A DNA stretch of 38,779 nt from Phenylobacterium sp. (GCF_004299445.1 NZ_SCTC01000051.1:1-38779); one strand, 5' to 3'. Numbered from the stretch's first letter, positions 24,412-33,813 are shown. Translations and numbers: made by a program. Notes: generated from the letters alone by a model not told the origin.

Positions 24412-25313
24412 TGCGCCTGGCCATCGCCCTGGCTCTCGCGCTGTCAGCGAGCGCCCTGGCCGGTCCCGTGATCGCCCAGCCGGCCGGCGCGACGCCCTCG
24501 GTCAGCGCTTTCCTCAACATCACACCCAAGCGCCTCACCTTTGATCGCAACCGGCGCAACGGCACGGTCTACCTGCTGAACCAGGGCGCCGGTCCGGTGA
24601 CCGTGGACATTGCGCTGGTCGACCGTGTGATGCTGCCCGACGGCCAGATCGCTCCCGTGACCGAGGCTGAGCGGCGTCAAGACGTGAAGGCGGCCGCCGC
24701 GGCGCTGAAGTCGGCCCATGATCTGCTGCAGGTCTCGCCACGCCGGGTGACCCTGCAGCCCGGCCGCCCGCAGACGGTGCGCGTCCGCCTATCGACCCTG
24801 CCAGACGCCGCCGCCGGCGAGCATCGCAGCCACCTCACCGTCACGACTCTGCCGCCACCGGACACGGGCGTTACGGCCGAGTCCGCGGCCGCGGGCGCCG
24901 CGCCCAGCGACTTGCGCTTCCAGATCACAGCCGTTTACGGCCTATCGATCCCGCTGATCGTGCGCCCCGCCGACGCCCAGGTGGGCGCGACTCTGGAAGG
25001 CGCGCGGCTGGAATACGGCGAGGCTCCCGGCGACGAACGCGCGCCGGCGCGTCAGATCGCCGTGGTCGCCCTGGACGTCGTCAGGGGCGGCGGCAGTTCC
25101 GTGTACGGTAATTTCGAAGTGCGTGTGGTCGGCGCGGCGAAGAGCGCCGATCCGCTAGGGATGGCGCGAGGGGTCGGCGTCTATCCCGAGGTCGCACGCC
25201 GGTCCGTCCGGATCCCACTTACCCGTCCGCCGGCTCCCGGCGAGCGGCTGGAAGTGACCTTCACGGACGACGACACGTCACCGGGGAAGGTCCTTGCCAA
25301 GGTCGCGCTCTAG
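24411..25313 (+). CDS. Periplasmic pilus chaperone, PapD-like
   Basis: A 300-residue protein with a signal peptide (cleavage near ALAGPVIAQ). Domain 1 (about 33-150) carries FLNITPKRLTFDRNRRNGTVYLLNQG and the G1-strand motif LLQVSPRRVTLQPGRPQTVRVRL, the chaperone feature used for donor-strand complementation. Domain 2 is the second Ig-like fold (from about 165). It caps subunits in the periplasm and hands them to the usher. It is somewhat longer than PapD because of a linker and an extended second domain. The last 20 nt overlap the usher gene. Confidence 0.88.
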   Translation: MRLAIALALALSASALAGPVIAQPAGATPSVSAFLNITPKRLTFDRNRRNGTVYLLNQGAGPVTVDIALVDRVMLPDGQIAPVTEAERRQDVKAAAAALKSAHDLLQVSPRRVTLQPGRPQTVRVRLSTLPDAAAGEHRSHLTVTTLPPPDTGVTAESAAAGAAPSDLRFQITAVYGLSIPLIVRPADAQVGATLEGARLEYGEAPGDERAPARQIAVVALDVVRGGGSSVYGNFEVRVVGAAKSADPLGMARGVGVYPEVARRSVRIPLTRPPAPGERLEVTFTDDDTSPGKVLAKVAL

Positions 25314-28065
25314 CTGCGCGGCGCCTCTGGCGGCCGCGTTCCTTGTGCTTGCGCCATCCGCCGCGGTGGCCGCTGAGCCTGCGCCCGCGAGTCCGCCGGC
25401 CAACCGCAGCTACGCCAGCGTCGATCCCGCCAGCCTGCTTCTGTTCTCGGTCACCCTGGACGGCGCGACGCTCACCGAGGGACTTGGCGCCTACGGATTG
25501 GCGACCGACCCGCTGATCCCCATGGGCGAACTCGCGCGCCTGCTGGAAGCCGACATCGACGTGGCCCCGGTGGAGCGGCGGATCACCGGACGCTTAGGCC
25601 AGGCCCGGGCGCCGCTTTTGGTCGACCTGAATGCCGGACTGGCGCGCGCCGGCGGGCGCGAGTTCGCGATCGGCGAACGGGACGCGGCGGTTACGCCGAC
25701 GGAAATCTATCTCCGAACCTCGGTGGTGCAGCAGCTCCTGGGCCTGACCGTCGAGGTGGCCGACGACGAGCTGACCTTGCGGATGCGGGCGGCCGAGAAG
25801 TTTCCCGTCCAGGCTCGCCTGGAGCGTCAGGCGCGCCGTCCCGATCAGGGCCAGCCCGGGCAAAGCAACGAGGCGACGCTGAAGGTCGTCGAGCCCTACG
25901 CCTTCTTCACCCCGCCCGGTTTGGACGTCGTGCTCGACGGCGGCCTGCAGACGGGCGGCAACAACAGCACGTTCCGCTACGACCTGCGCTTCGCAGGCGA
26001 CCTATTCTGGTCGAACCTGCAGGGCTACCTCGGCTCGGACGAGGAGGGGCGCGCCACGAACGCCCGGGTCATGCTCCAGCGGCGTTCCCTTGAAGGCGAC
26101 ATGCTGGGACCGTTCCGGGCTCGCGAGGTCAGTGTCGGGGATGTCTTCTCGCCGGCGCTGACCATGGGCGCCCGCAGCGTCGCAGGGGCCGGCTTCACCT
26201 TCTCGACCGCGCCGCTGGAGCAGGCCAGCGTCTTCAATCGCATCGACCTGCGCGGCGAGCTGCCCCCAGGCTACGACGTCGAGCTCTATATCAACGACGT
26301 GCTGCGGAACAGCACGAACCAGTCGATCAACGGCCGCTACGAGTTCCGCGACATCCCGCTGTCGCCCGGCATCAACGTGGTCCGGGTGGTGACCTATGGC
26401 CCGCGCGGCGAGCGCCTTGAAGAGGTGCAGGTCGTCAACGTCGGCGCCGCCCTTCTGCGGCGCGGCGAGGCGCAGATGGCCTTCGGGATCGTGGACCAGG
26501 ACACCCCCCTGTTCCGACCCCGCCGATCGAGCCGTCCGCTCATCGGCGACCCCAGGCTTTTCGCGAACCAGGGTGCGCGGGCGGTGGTGTCGGTTAACTA
26601 CGGCCTCACCGACCTGATCAGCCTCACCGCCGGCGCCGCGCGGATTCCCCAACCGGGGGGCGGTGCGCTGGGCGTCTATAGCCTGGGCGGCCGCACCTCT
26701 CTGTTCGGTCTCGCCACCCAGCTGGACGCCGCCTGGAACGGGGACGGCGGCGCGGGCGTCTCCGTGGGCGCCGCCGGCCAGTTCGGGCCGCTTTCGGCGG
26801 TCCTGCGACACGCCGAGTACCGCGACGGCTTTGTCGACGAGACGAACCTGTCGTTCGACGCGCGCTATCGCGTCGATCGGCGCAGCGAACTGACCGTGGA
26901 CTCCAGCGTGAACCTGCGCGGCCGTATCGTGCCGATCTCGATGCGCGTGCTCACCAACAACTACGAAGGCGGGTCGTATGATGTGATCGCTGCCGGCCGG
27001 GCCTCATCGGGGATCGGCGCGGTCCTGTTGTCGGCCGGCCTGGAGTACGAGCGCCGCCACATGCGGCCCGCCGCGAGCGACGAGACGCTCAAGGGCTACA
27101 TCACGGCCTCGACCTTTCGAAGCTACAAGTGGCAGGTGCGAACCTCGCTGGACTACGACGTCCTGCCCGACCTCAAGGCGCGCTTTCTCAGCCTGACGGT
27201 CGACCGGCGGCTCTCCGACACCTGGTCGGTGCGCTTCGGCCTGGGCCAGCCGCTGGACAACACACATGACTGGAACGTCGTCGCCTCCAGCATCTACGCC
27301 ACACGGTATGGCGACTTCGCCCTGACCGGCGAGTACGACAACACCGACGCGGACTGGCGCGTCGCCGCACAATGGAGCTTCGGCCTGGGCTTTGATCCCG
27401 AACGCAGTCGCTACAACATCCTGCGCACCGGTCCGGGCTCAGGCGGCTCGGTGCTGTTCAACGCCTTCCTCGACGAGAACGGCGACGGCGTCCGCCAGGC
27501 CAGCGAGGCGGCTGCGCCCAACGTCGCGCTTGAGGGGGCGGCTCGCGGCGCGCTGACGGGCCGGGACGGACGTGTCCTGGTCACAGGCCTGGGCGCCGGC
27601 CCCACCGCGTATATGGATGTGAACCTGGAGAAGCTGGACAACCCGGCGGTCGCCACCCCGCCAACGAAGGTCCAGCTGCGGCCGAGGCCTGGCCGCACGG
27701 CGCGGGTGGACTATCCGATGCGCCCGACCGGCGGCGTCATGGTCAAGGTCGAACTGCTGCGCGACGACGGTCAGCGGGTAGGCCTGGCGTCCGTCCGGGT
27801 CCAGCTGGTGCGGCCCGGCTCGCCGCCAGTGGACGGCGTCACCGAGTTCGACGGCTCGGCGATGTTCGATGCCGTCCCGGTCGGGAACTGGCGCCTGCAG
27901 CTGGAGCCGCTGCAGGCCGCCAAGCTGCGGATGCGGCTCGAGAACGACGCGGTGATCGACATTCAGGGCAACGGCGACATGGCGCCGGACGTCGTCGTCC
28001 AGGTGCGGTTCGATCCGCCGCTGGCCGACACGACCGTCGCCGCGACCGACGGAGGGCCACGATGA
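25294..28065 (+). CDS. Outer-membrane usher of a chaperone-usher pilus
   Basis: A 923-residue protein with a signal peptide. It has an N-terminal periplasmic domain (SLLLFSVTLDGATLTEGLGAYG) and a long beta-barrel with alternating strands. The plug-like region PPGYDVELYINDVLRNS then GRYEFRDIPLSPGINVVRVVTYGPRGE (from about residue 320) resembles alternate or class-5-type ushers more than FimD. Near residue 727, FLDENGDGVRQ forms a dockerin/EF-hand-like loop, followed by C-terminal Ig-like domains. It starts at TTG 25294 behind GGGAAGG, overlapping the chaperone gene. It threads subunits to the surface. Confidence 0.87.
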   Translation: MPRSRSSCAAPLAAAFLVLAPSAAVAAEPAPASPPANRSYASVDPASLLLFSVTLDGATLTEGLGAYGLATDPLIPMGELARLLEADIDVAPVERRITGRLGQARAPLLVDLNAGLARAGGREFAIGERDAAVTPTEIYLRTSVVQQLLGLTVEVADDELTLRMRAAEKFPVQARLERQARRPDQGQPGQSNEATLKVVEPYAFFTPPGLDVVLDGGLQTGGNNSTFRYDLRFAGDLFWSNLQGYLGSDEEGRATNARVMLQRRSLEGDMLGPFRAREVSVGDVFSPALTMGARSVAGAGFTFSTAPLEQASVFNRIDLRGELPPGYDVELYINDVLRNSTNQSINGRYEFRDIPLSPGINVVRVVTYGPRGERLEEVQVVNVGAALLRRGEAQMAFGIVDQDTPLFRPRRSSRPLIGDPRLFANQGARAVVSVNYGLTDLISLTAGAARIPQPGGGALGVYSLGGRTSLFGLATQLDAAWNGDGGAGVSVGAAGQFGPLSAVLRHAEYRDGFVDETNLSFDARYRVDRRSELTVDSSVNLRGRIVPISMRVLTNNYEGGSYDVIAAGRASSGIGAVLLSAGLEYERRHMRPAASDETLKGYITASTFRSYKWQVRTSLDYDVLPDLKARFLSLTVDRRLSDTWSVRFGLGQPLDNTHDWNVVASSIYATRYGDFALTGEYDNTDADWRVAAQWSFGLGFDPERSRYNILRTGPGSGGSVLFNAFLDENGDGVRQASEAAAPNVALEGAARGALTGRDGRVLVTGLGAGPTAYMDVNLEKLDNPAVATPPTKVQLRPRPGRTARVDYPMRPTGGVMVKVELLRDDGQRVGLASVRVQLVRPGSPPVDGVTEFDGSAMFDAVPVGNWRLQLEPLQAAKLRMRLENDAVIDIQGNGDMAPDVVVQVRFDPPLADTTVAATDGGPR

Positions 28066-29057
28066 TCCGCCGCCTCCTCCTTGGGCTGATCGCAGTCTGG
28101 GCGACGCCGTTCGCGGCCGCGGCCGCGACATGGACCGTCAACGTCACCGGGCCGATCGAGCTGGGCTCGGTCGGCGCGGCGGTCACCGGCGACACCGTTT
28201 TCCGCGTCGACTCGTCGTCGGGCGCCGTCACCGTGGTCAGTGGCGCAGGCCGCCGCCTCACCAGCGGCAGCGCCCGGGTGCAGGTCGACGTGTCGTGCCG
28301 TCCCGCCCGCGGGAACGACAACGCCTGCGTCAACAACAACGTTATGATGCGCGTTGGCGTGATCGGAACGGTGACGGGACGGGCGCGGGCGTTCACCGCC
28401 TTCAACGTCACCATGGGCACGGCGAGCCTGGTCTCGGGCCCGACAGGCTCCAACCCGCTGCAGTTCACCCTGACACCCGTGGGCAACAACACAGTCAAGA
28501 CGTTCTTTATCGGCGCCGATTTCCCTGTGGCGGGGGATGATTCCGGCCTGACCAGCGGCCTCGGCGAGAACGGCTTCTACGCCTACGCGGTCGACGCGGG
28601 CGGCGCGACGCTCGCCGGCGACGCCGACAAGGGCAAAGTGACCGTCTACCGCTCGCTCGCGGTGGCCAAGACCGCCGACCTGAACTTCGGTCGCATCCAG
28701 CTCCCGACCAGCGGCAGCAGCACGATCACCCTAAACGCCACCAACGGGAATCGCAGCGTCAGCGGCAACGCCTTCGCCTATCCGACGCCGGCGCCCACGC
28801 GCGGCGCCTTCACGATCTCGGGCGAAGGCGGCCAGCAGGTGTCGCTGTCTATTCCGACAACGATCCAGATGGCTTCGGGCGCCAACACACTGAGCGTCAA
28901 CGTCACCAACAACGCACAGACCACGCCCCGCCTGTCGGGGAATCTTGGGGCCGCGGGGACCTACGATTTTGCGGTCGGAGGCAGCTTTTCGATCACGACG
29001 ACGACCCCTGTGGGTTCCTACTCGGGCATCCTCACCGTGAGCGTCGACTACAACTGA
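28062..29057 (+). CDS. Two-domain DUF4402 protein, probable tip adhesin
   Basis: A 331-residue protein with a signal peptide (MIRRLLLGLIAVWATPFAAAA). The N-terminal ~170 residues form a separate strand-rich domain containing the only paired cysteines (CRPARGNDNAC), a possible disulfide loop. Residues about 195-331 form a pilin domain like the major subunit (LAVAKTADLNFGRIQLPTSGS ... AVGGSFSITTTTPVGSYSGILTVSVDYN). An N-terminal receptor domain plus C-terminal pilin domain is the layout of pilus-tip adhesins. The ATG overlaps the usher stop (ATGA), so it is coupled. The ligand is unknown. It closes the pilus operon. Confidence 0.82.
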   Translation: MIRRLLLGLIAVWATPFAAAAATWTVNVTGPIELGSVGAAVTGDTVFRVDSSSGAVTVVSGAGRRLTSGSARVQVDVSCRPARGNDNACVNNNVMMRVGVIGTVTGRARAFTAFNVTMGTASLVSGPTGSNPLQFTLTPVGNNTVKTFFIGADFPVAGDDSGLTSGLGENGFYAYAVDAGGATLAGDADKGKVTVYRSLAVAKTADLNFGRIQLPTSGSSTITLNATNGNRSVSGNAFAYPTPAPTRGAFTISGEGGQQVSLSIPTTIQMASGANTLSVNVTNNAQTTPRLSGNLGAAGTYDFAVGGSFSITTTTPVGSYSGILTVSVDYN

Positions 29058-29120
29058 GCCTTTCTCTAGAGTAGGTGGTATAGACCTCCCTGCCTGCCGC
29101 TACCGAAGGATCTTCGAGCC

Positions 29121-29654
29121 ATGACCCGTCTCGCCCTGCTCGCGGCCGTCGCCGCGCTCGCCGCCACCCCGGCCCTCGCCGCGCTGAAGGAGGGGGCCAA
29201 GGCGCCCGATTTCACCCTCCAGGGCTACCAGGCCGGCAAGGCGCTGACCTTCTCGCTGGCCGACGCCCGCAAGAAGGGGCCCGTGGTGCTCTACTTCTTC
29301 CCGGCCGCCGACACCGCCGGATGCAACATTGAGGCGAAGATGTTCGCCGACGCGATGCCCCAGTTCGCGGCCAATGGCGCGACGGTCGTGGGCGTCACCG
29401 CCGGCAAGCTGGACCAGCTCCAGAGAATCTCGGCCGAAACCGACAAGTGCTCGGGCAAGTTCCCGGTCGCCGCCGACCCGGGCGCCAAGGTCGCCAAGGA
29501 ATACGACGCGACCCTCCCGGCCGGCATCTCGAACCGCACCTCGTACGTGATCTCGCCCTCGGGCCAGATCCTGCACGTGCACTCCGAGATGAACCCGACC
29601 CAACACGTGAGCGAGACGCTGGGCGCCGTGAAGGCCTGGAAGGCCAAGAAGTAG
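29121..29654 (+). CDS. Exported BCP/AhpC-type peroxiredoxin
   Basis: A 177-residue thioredoxin-fold peroxidase with a Sec signal (MTRLALLAAVAALAATPALA). The mature protein starts LKEGAKAPDFTLQGYQ. The peroxidatic Cys68 lies in YFFPAADTAGCNIEAKMF, the P-x-x-x-T-x-x-C motif. Cys110 (ETDKCSG) is the only other cysteine and could be the resolving one. BCP enzymes are usually cytoplasmic; a periplasmic version is less common. It is 63 nt after the pilus operon but probably a separate unit. Confidence 0.9.
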   Translation: MTRLALLAAVAALAATPALAALKEGAKAPDFTLQGYQAGKALTFSLADARKKGPVVLYFFPAADTAGCNIEAKMFADAMPQFAANGATVVGVTAGKLDQLQRISAETDKCSGKFPVAADPGAKVAKEYDATLPAGISNRTSYVISPSGQILHVHSEMNPTQHVSETLGAVKAWKAKK

Positions 29655-29689
29655 TCTTTCGCGAACGGCCGGGCGCGAAGGCAAGACCC

Positions 29690-29718
29690 TTGCCTGCGCT
29701 CGGCTTTTCCCCTATGAG
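29690..29718 (+). promoter_or_regulatory. Putative promoter of the rpsF-rpsR-rplI operon
   Basis: TTGCCT (29690-29695) and TATGAG (29713-29718) are 17 nt apart, about 115 nt upstream of rpsF. Confidence 0.4.
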
Positions 29719-29778
29719 CGCGCCTCTTCACGGAAGGCGGTCCCTCGCGAAATCACTCGCGGCCTGGGATCCATCGTA

Positions 29779-29802
29779 GCCGGCGGACTTCCGCTTGCCG
29801 GC
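29779..29802 (+). promoter_or_regulatory. Hairpin in the rpsF leader, possible S6:S18 autoregulatory site
   Basis: GCCG-GCGG-ACTT-CCGC-(TTGC)-CGGC forms two 4-bp stems with a one-sided bulge, 33 nt before the S6 ATG. Many bacteria carry an rpsF leader hairpin with a CCG-containing bulge bound by the S6:S18 complex. The match here is by position and general shape only. Confidence 0.3.
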
Positions 29803-29834
29803 CGCGCCGCCTTCCACAACGGAAGAAGGAAAAC

Positions 29835-30197
29835 ATGGCGCTCTACGAGCACGTCGTTATTTCGCGGCAGGATATCTCGCCGCAACAGGCCGAAGCCCTC
29901 AACGATCAGCTGAAGCACCTCATCGAGGAAGGCGGCGGCAACGTCGCGAAGATTGAGTACTGGGGCCTTCGCAACCTCACCTACCGGATCAAGAAGAACC
30001 GCAAGGGTCACTATTCCCTGCTCGCGATCGACGCCCCGGCCGACATCGTGAAGGAAATGGAACGCCAGCTGTCGATCAACGAAGACGTGCTGCGCTACAT
30101 GACCGTTCGCGTCGATGAGCTCGACCTCGAGCTTTCGCCGATCCTCGCCCGCCGCGATCGCGACCGCGAACGCCGCGACGACGCCCCGCAATTCTAA
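29835..30197 (+). CDS. rpsF: 30S ribosomal protein S6
   Basis: A 120-residue protein of the S6 family: [22 protein letters not shown] at the start, [22 protein letters not shown] in the centre, and a charged C-terminal tail ([16 protein letters not shown]) typical of alphaproteobacteria. It binds S18 on the platform of the small subunit. It is the first gene of a tight rpsF-rpsR-rplI operon (18- and 13-nt gaps). AGAAGGA precedes the ATG. Confidence 0.98.
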   Translation: MALYEHVVISRQDISPQQAEALNDQLKHLIEEGGGNVAKIEYWGLRNLTYRIKKNRKGHYSLLAIDAPADIVKEMERQLSINEDVLRYMTVRVDELDLELSPILARRDRDRERRDDAPQF

Positions 30198-30215
30198 GAA
30201 AGGGAGGCTCATCAC

Positions 30216-30491
30216 ATGACTGACGAAACCTCCACGGCCCCGGCCGCCGGCGCTTCCGCGGCTGGCGCTCGCCGTCCGTTCTTCCGCCGCCGCAAGGTCT
30301 GCCCGTTCTCCGGCGCCAACGCCCCGAAGATCGACTACAAGGACGTGAAGCTGCTCCAGCGCTACGTCTCCGAGCGTGGCAAGATCGTGCCCAGCCGCAT
30401 CACCGCGGTCTCCGCCAAGAAGCAACGCGAGCTGGCCAAGGCCATCAAGCGCGCCCGCTTCCTGGCGCTGCTCCCCTACGTCGTGAAGTAA
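30216..30491 (+). CDS. rpsR: 30S ribosomal protein S18
   Basis: A 91-residue protein. The conserved core is [15 protein letters not shown], then [49 protein letters not shown], the hallmark of S18. An alanine-rich N-terminal extension of about 18 residues precedes it. It pairs with S6 and is translated from the same mRNA. AAAGGGAGG lies upstream of the ATG. Confidence 0.98.
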   Translation: MTDETSTAPAAGASAAGARRPFFRRRKVCPFSGANAPKIDYKDVKLLQRYVSERGKIVPSRITAVSAKKQRELAKAIKRARFLALLPYVVK

Positions 30492-30504
30492 GGGAGAGGC
30501 ACAG

Positions 30505-31089
30505 ATGAAAGTCATTCTGCTCGAACGGCTCGAAGGCTGGGGCGTCCTGGGTGACGTCGTCACCGTGAAGGACGGCTACGCCCGCAACTTCCTGCTGCCC
30601 CGCCAGAAGGCGCTCCGCGCCAACGCGGCGAACCTCAAGGTGTTCGAGGCGCAGCGCGCCGAGATCGAAGTTCGCAACGCCAAGGCCAAGGACGCCGCCG
30701 GCAAGGCCGGCGAAAAGCTGGACGGCACGTCCTACATCATGATCCGCCAGGCCGGCGAGAGCGGTCAGCTCTACGGTTCGGTCGCGGGTCGCGACGTGGC
30801 CGATGCGGTCAACGCCGAAGGCGGCAAGATCGAACGCTCGATGGTCGTGCTGGACAAGCCGATCAAGACGCTCGGCCTGCACGAAGTGAAGGTGCGCCTG
30901 CACTCGGAAGTGACGGTCACCGTCACCCTGAACATCGCGCGCAGCCAGGACGAAGCCGAGCGCCAGGCGCGCGGCGAGAACGTGATCAACGCCCAGTTCG
31001 AAGAAGAGCGTGAAGCTGCCGAACTGGCCGCCGCCGACATGCTCGAAGGCGGCGCTGGCTCGCACGAGATGTCCGGTTACGACTCCTAA
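30505..31089 (+). CDS. rplI: 50S ribosomal protein L9
   Basis: A 194-residue protein. The N-terminal RNA-binding domain has the L9 signature [37 protein letters not shown], followed by a long connecting helix and a C-terminal domain ([17 protein letters not shown] ... [20 protein letters not shown]). It is longer than E. coli L9 (149) because of an acidic C-terminal tail, which is common in alphaproteobacteria. It is the last gene of the operon, with a strong terminator after it. Confidence 0.98.
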   Translation: MKVILLERLEGWGVLGDVVTVKDGYARNFLLPRQKALRANAANLKVFEAQRAEIEVRNAKAKDAAGKAGEKLDGTSYIMIRQAGESGQLYGSVAGRDVADAVNAEGGKIERSMVVLDKPIKTLGLHEVKVRLHSEVTVTVTLNIARSQDEAERQARGENVINAQFEEEREAAELAAADMLEGGAGSHEMSGYDS

Positions 31090-31115
31090 GGGGTCCGATC
31101 CACGCGACACAACCG

Positions 31116-31151
31116 ACGGCGCGGGACCCCTGGTTCCGCGCCGTTTGTTTT
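31116..31151 (+). terminator. Intrinsic terminator of the rpsF-rpsR-rplI operon
   Basis: A perfect 9-bp stem (31116-31124 / 31136-31144) with an 11-nt loop runs directly into TTTGTTTT. Confidence 0.85.
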
Positions 31152-31255
31152 GCCCTGTTGCAATATTGTCATTTCCGTCAAAAGCAAGGGTACCTAGCTT
31201 CACCTGATGAAGGCCCGGGGATTGCACCACCCGGCCGCCACTCCAGGGGAACGAC

Positions 31256-33727
31256 ATGCGCCACCGTCACCTACTCTTCGCTGCGGCTTCCGTCGCAAGC
31301 CTGCTGGCCGTCGACACGGCCTATGCCCAGGCCTCCGAATCCGAAGTTGGCGAAGTGATCGTCACCGGCACTCGCGTCGCCAACCGCTCGGCGCTGCAGA
31401 CGGCGGCGCCCGTCGACGTCATTGGCGGGGCCGAGCTGACGAAGTCCGGCATCACCGAGGTGAACCAGGCGCTGTCGATCGCCCTGCCCTCGTTCAACTT
31501 CCCGCGTCCCGGTCTGGCCGACGGCACCGACACCATTCGCCCGGCGACCCTGCGGGGCCTCGCCCCTGACCAGACGCTGGTCCTGGTCAACTCCAAGCGG
31601 CGCCACTCCGCCTCGCTGGTCAACATCAACGGCACCATCGGCCGCGGCTCGTCCGCCGTGGACCTGAACACTATCCCTTCGTCCATGGTGCAGTCGATCG
31701 AAGTGCTGCGTGACGGAGCCTCGGCCCAGTATGGCTCGGACGCCATCGCCGGTGTGATCAACGTGCGCCTGCGCGACGCCCGCGAGGGCGGGAACATCAC
31801 TGCGACCTACGGCGAGCGCCTGACGCGCGTGAAGACCCTGGTCGACGCGCCGCCTGCGGGGGCGAATTACACCGTCGCCGACAAGGCCAACTACACGCGC
31901 CACGACGGCGAGACGATCAACTTGAACGGCTGGGTCGGCCTGCCACTCGGAGACGCCGGCCACGTCACGGTCGGGGCCGAGTATCTCGACCAGAAGAAGA
32001 CCATCCGCACCGCGCCCGACTGGCGGCGCCAGTACTCGGCCACCGGCCCCTTCGATCCGCGTGAGGCCACCTTCAACCGCTACAATGCCTGGTTCGGCGA
32101 ACCCGACCTCGAGCAGTGGACCATCTTCGCCAACGCCGGCTACGACGTGTCGGACGCCACGAAGCTCTATGGCTGGGCCAGCTACCAGAACCGCGACTCG
32201 CTATCGGCCGGCTTCTTCCGCCGCGCCTTGGACGATCGCAACATCACCGCGATCTATCCCGACGGCTTCCTGCCTCTGATCAACCCGGAGGTCACCGACC
32301 TCTCGCTGGCCGGCGGCGTCGAGTGGAAGCTAGGCGAGTGGGACATGGACACCTCACTGGTCTACGGCCGCAACAAGATGGAATTCACCATCCGCAACAC
32401 GTTGAACCGGTCGATCGGCCCGACCAGCAAGACGGTCTTCGACGCCGGCGGTTTCGAATACGACCAACTGGTCGGCAACATCTCGGCCGTTCGCGCTTTC
32501 GATGTGGGCCTCTCGTCCCCGCTGAACGTGGCGGCCGGCGTTGAGCTGCGTCGCGAAGGGTATGAAATCTTTGCCGGAGAGCCGGATTCGTATCGCAACG
32601 GCGGCGCCCTGCTGAACGGCGCGCCCACCGCCTCGGGCGCCCAGGTCTTCCCGGGCTTCCGGCCGGCCAACGAAGTCGACAAGCACCGCACCTCGGTCGG
32701 CGCCTACGTCGACCTGGAGGCGAACGTCACCGAGAAGCTGCTGGCCTCGGGCGCGATCCGCTTCGAGCACTACTCGGACTTCGGCGAGACGGTCACCGGC
32801 AAGGTCGCGCTGCGCTATGACATCAACGACGCCTTCGCCATTCGCGGCTCGATCCAGAACGGTTTCCGCGCGCCGTCGCTGCAGCAGCAGTACTTCGCGA
32901 CCACCTCGACCAACTTCATCAACGGCGTTCCGTTCGATATCACCACCTTCCCTGCCACCGATCCGGTCGCGCGCGCCCTTGGCGCCCAGCCGCTGGACGC
33001 CGAAGAGTCGATCAACTACGCCGCCGGCGTCGTCTTCCGCTCGGGCGCCTTCAGCCTGACCATTGACGGCTATCGGATCGAGGTCGACGACCGCATCGTG
33101 CTGTCCGAGAACCTGACCGCCGCGAACGTCCGGGCCTTCCTCACGGCCCAGGGCTTCATCGGCGTCGGCGGGGGCCGCTTCTTCATCAACGGCGTCGACA
33201 CCACCACCAAGGGCGTCGACATCATCGCCAACTACAAGGTGACGACCGACGAGATGGGGCAGTTCGCCTTCACGCTGGGCGCCAACTTCAACAGCACCAA
33301 GGTCACCAAGGTGCCGGCCACGCCACAACTGGCGGCGCTGAGCCCGGCGCCCATCCTGTTCGACCGCGTCAACGTGCTGACGTTCGAGGAAGGCACCCCG
33401 GACTCCAAGTTCACCGGTTCGATCGACTGGTCGAAGGATGCTTTCGGGGCGACCGTGCGGGCGACCCGATACGGGGGCGTGCTGGTCCCCGGCACCACAC
33501 TTGCCAATGACATAGACCTCGACTCCGCCGTGCTCATCGATCTGGAAGCCCGTTGGAATGTGGTCGAGAATGTGCGGCTGACGGTCGGCGCGGACAACGT
33601 CTTCGACGAGTATCCGACGAAGCTCCCGCCACGCCTCAACACGACGTCGAACACGCCGTTCTCCAACTATTCCCCGTTCGGTCGCTCAGGCCGGTACGTC
33701 TATGGACGGGTGTCCGTGAGCTTCTAG
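31256..33727 (+). CDS. TonB-dependent outer-membrane receptor
   Basis: An 823-residue protein with a signal peptide ending AYA (residue about 23). A TonB-box-like segment EVIVTGTRV follows. The plug domain has LRGLAPDQTLVLVNSKRRHSASLVN and SIEVLRDGASAQYGSDAIAGVINVRLRD. The rest is a 22-strand-type beta-barrel ending in aromatic YVYGRVSVSF, as needed for barrel insertion. It imports an unknown ligand using TonB energy; Caulobacterales have many such receptors for sugars, metals and other nutrients. No partner transporter or sigma/anti-sigma pair is adjacent, so the substrate cannot be inferred. AGGGGA precedes the ATG. Confidence 0.93.
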   Translation: MRHRHLLFAAASVASLLAVDTAYAQASESEVGEVIVTGTRVANRSALQTAAPVDVIGGAELTKSGITEVNQALSIALPSFNFPRPGLADGTDTIRPATLRGLAPDQTLVLVNSKRRHSASLVNINGTIGRGSSAVDLNTIPSSMVQSIEVLRDGASAQYGSDAIAGVINVRLRDAREGGNITATYGERLTRVKTLVDAPPAGANYTVADKANYTRHDGETINLNGWVGLPLGDAGHVTVGAEYLDQKKTIRTAPDWRRQYSATGPFDPREATFNRYNAWFGEPDLEQWTIFANAGYDVSDATKLYGWASYQNRDSLSAGFFRRALDDRNITAIYPDGFLPLINPEVTDLSLAGGVEWKLGEWDMDTSLVYGRNKMEFTIRNTLNRSIGPTSKTVFDAGGFEYDQLVGNISAVRAFDVGLSSPLNVAAGVELRREGYEIFAGEPDSYRNGGALLNGAPTASGAQVFPGFRPANEVDKHRTSVGAYVDLEANVTEKLLASGAIRFEHYSDFGETVTGKVALRYDINDAFAIRGSIQNGFRAPSLQQQYFATTSTNFINGVPFDITTFPATDPVARALGAQPLDAEESINYAAGVVFRSGAFSLTIDGYRIEVDDRIVLSENLTAANVRAFLTAQGFIGVGGGRFFINGVDTTTKGVDIIANYKVTTDEMGQFAFTLGANFNSTKVTKVPATPQLAALSPAPILFDRVNVLTFEEGTPDSKFTGSIDWSKDAFGATVRATRYGGVLVPGTTLANDIDLDSAVLIDLEARWNVVENVRLTVGADNVFDEYPTKLPPRLNTTSNTPFSNYSPFGRSGRYVYGRVSVSF

Positions 33728-33757
33728 CCACGCCGACTTACGTCCGATTCTGACGGC

Positions 33758-33790
33758 GGCGCGGGCGATGAGTCCGCGCCGTTTCCGTTG
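33758..33790 (+). terminator. Weak terminator after the TonB receptor
   Basis: A 7-bp stem (33758-33764 / 33774-33780) is followed by GTTTCCGTTG, with a shape similar to the rplI terminator but a poorer T-tract. Confidence 0.45.
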
Positions 33791-33813
33791 GAGTGCGACC
33801 GCATGGCGCAGCT

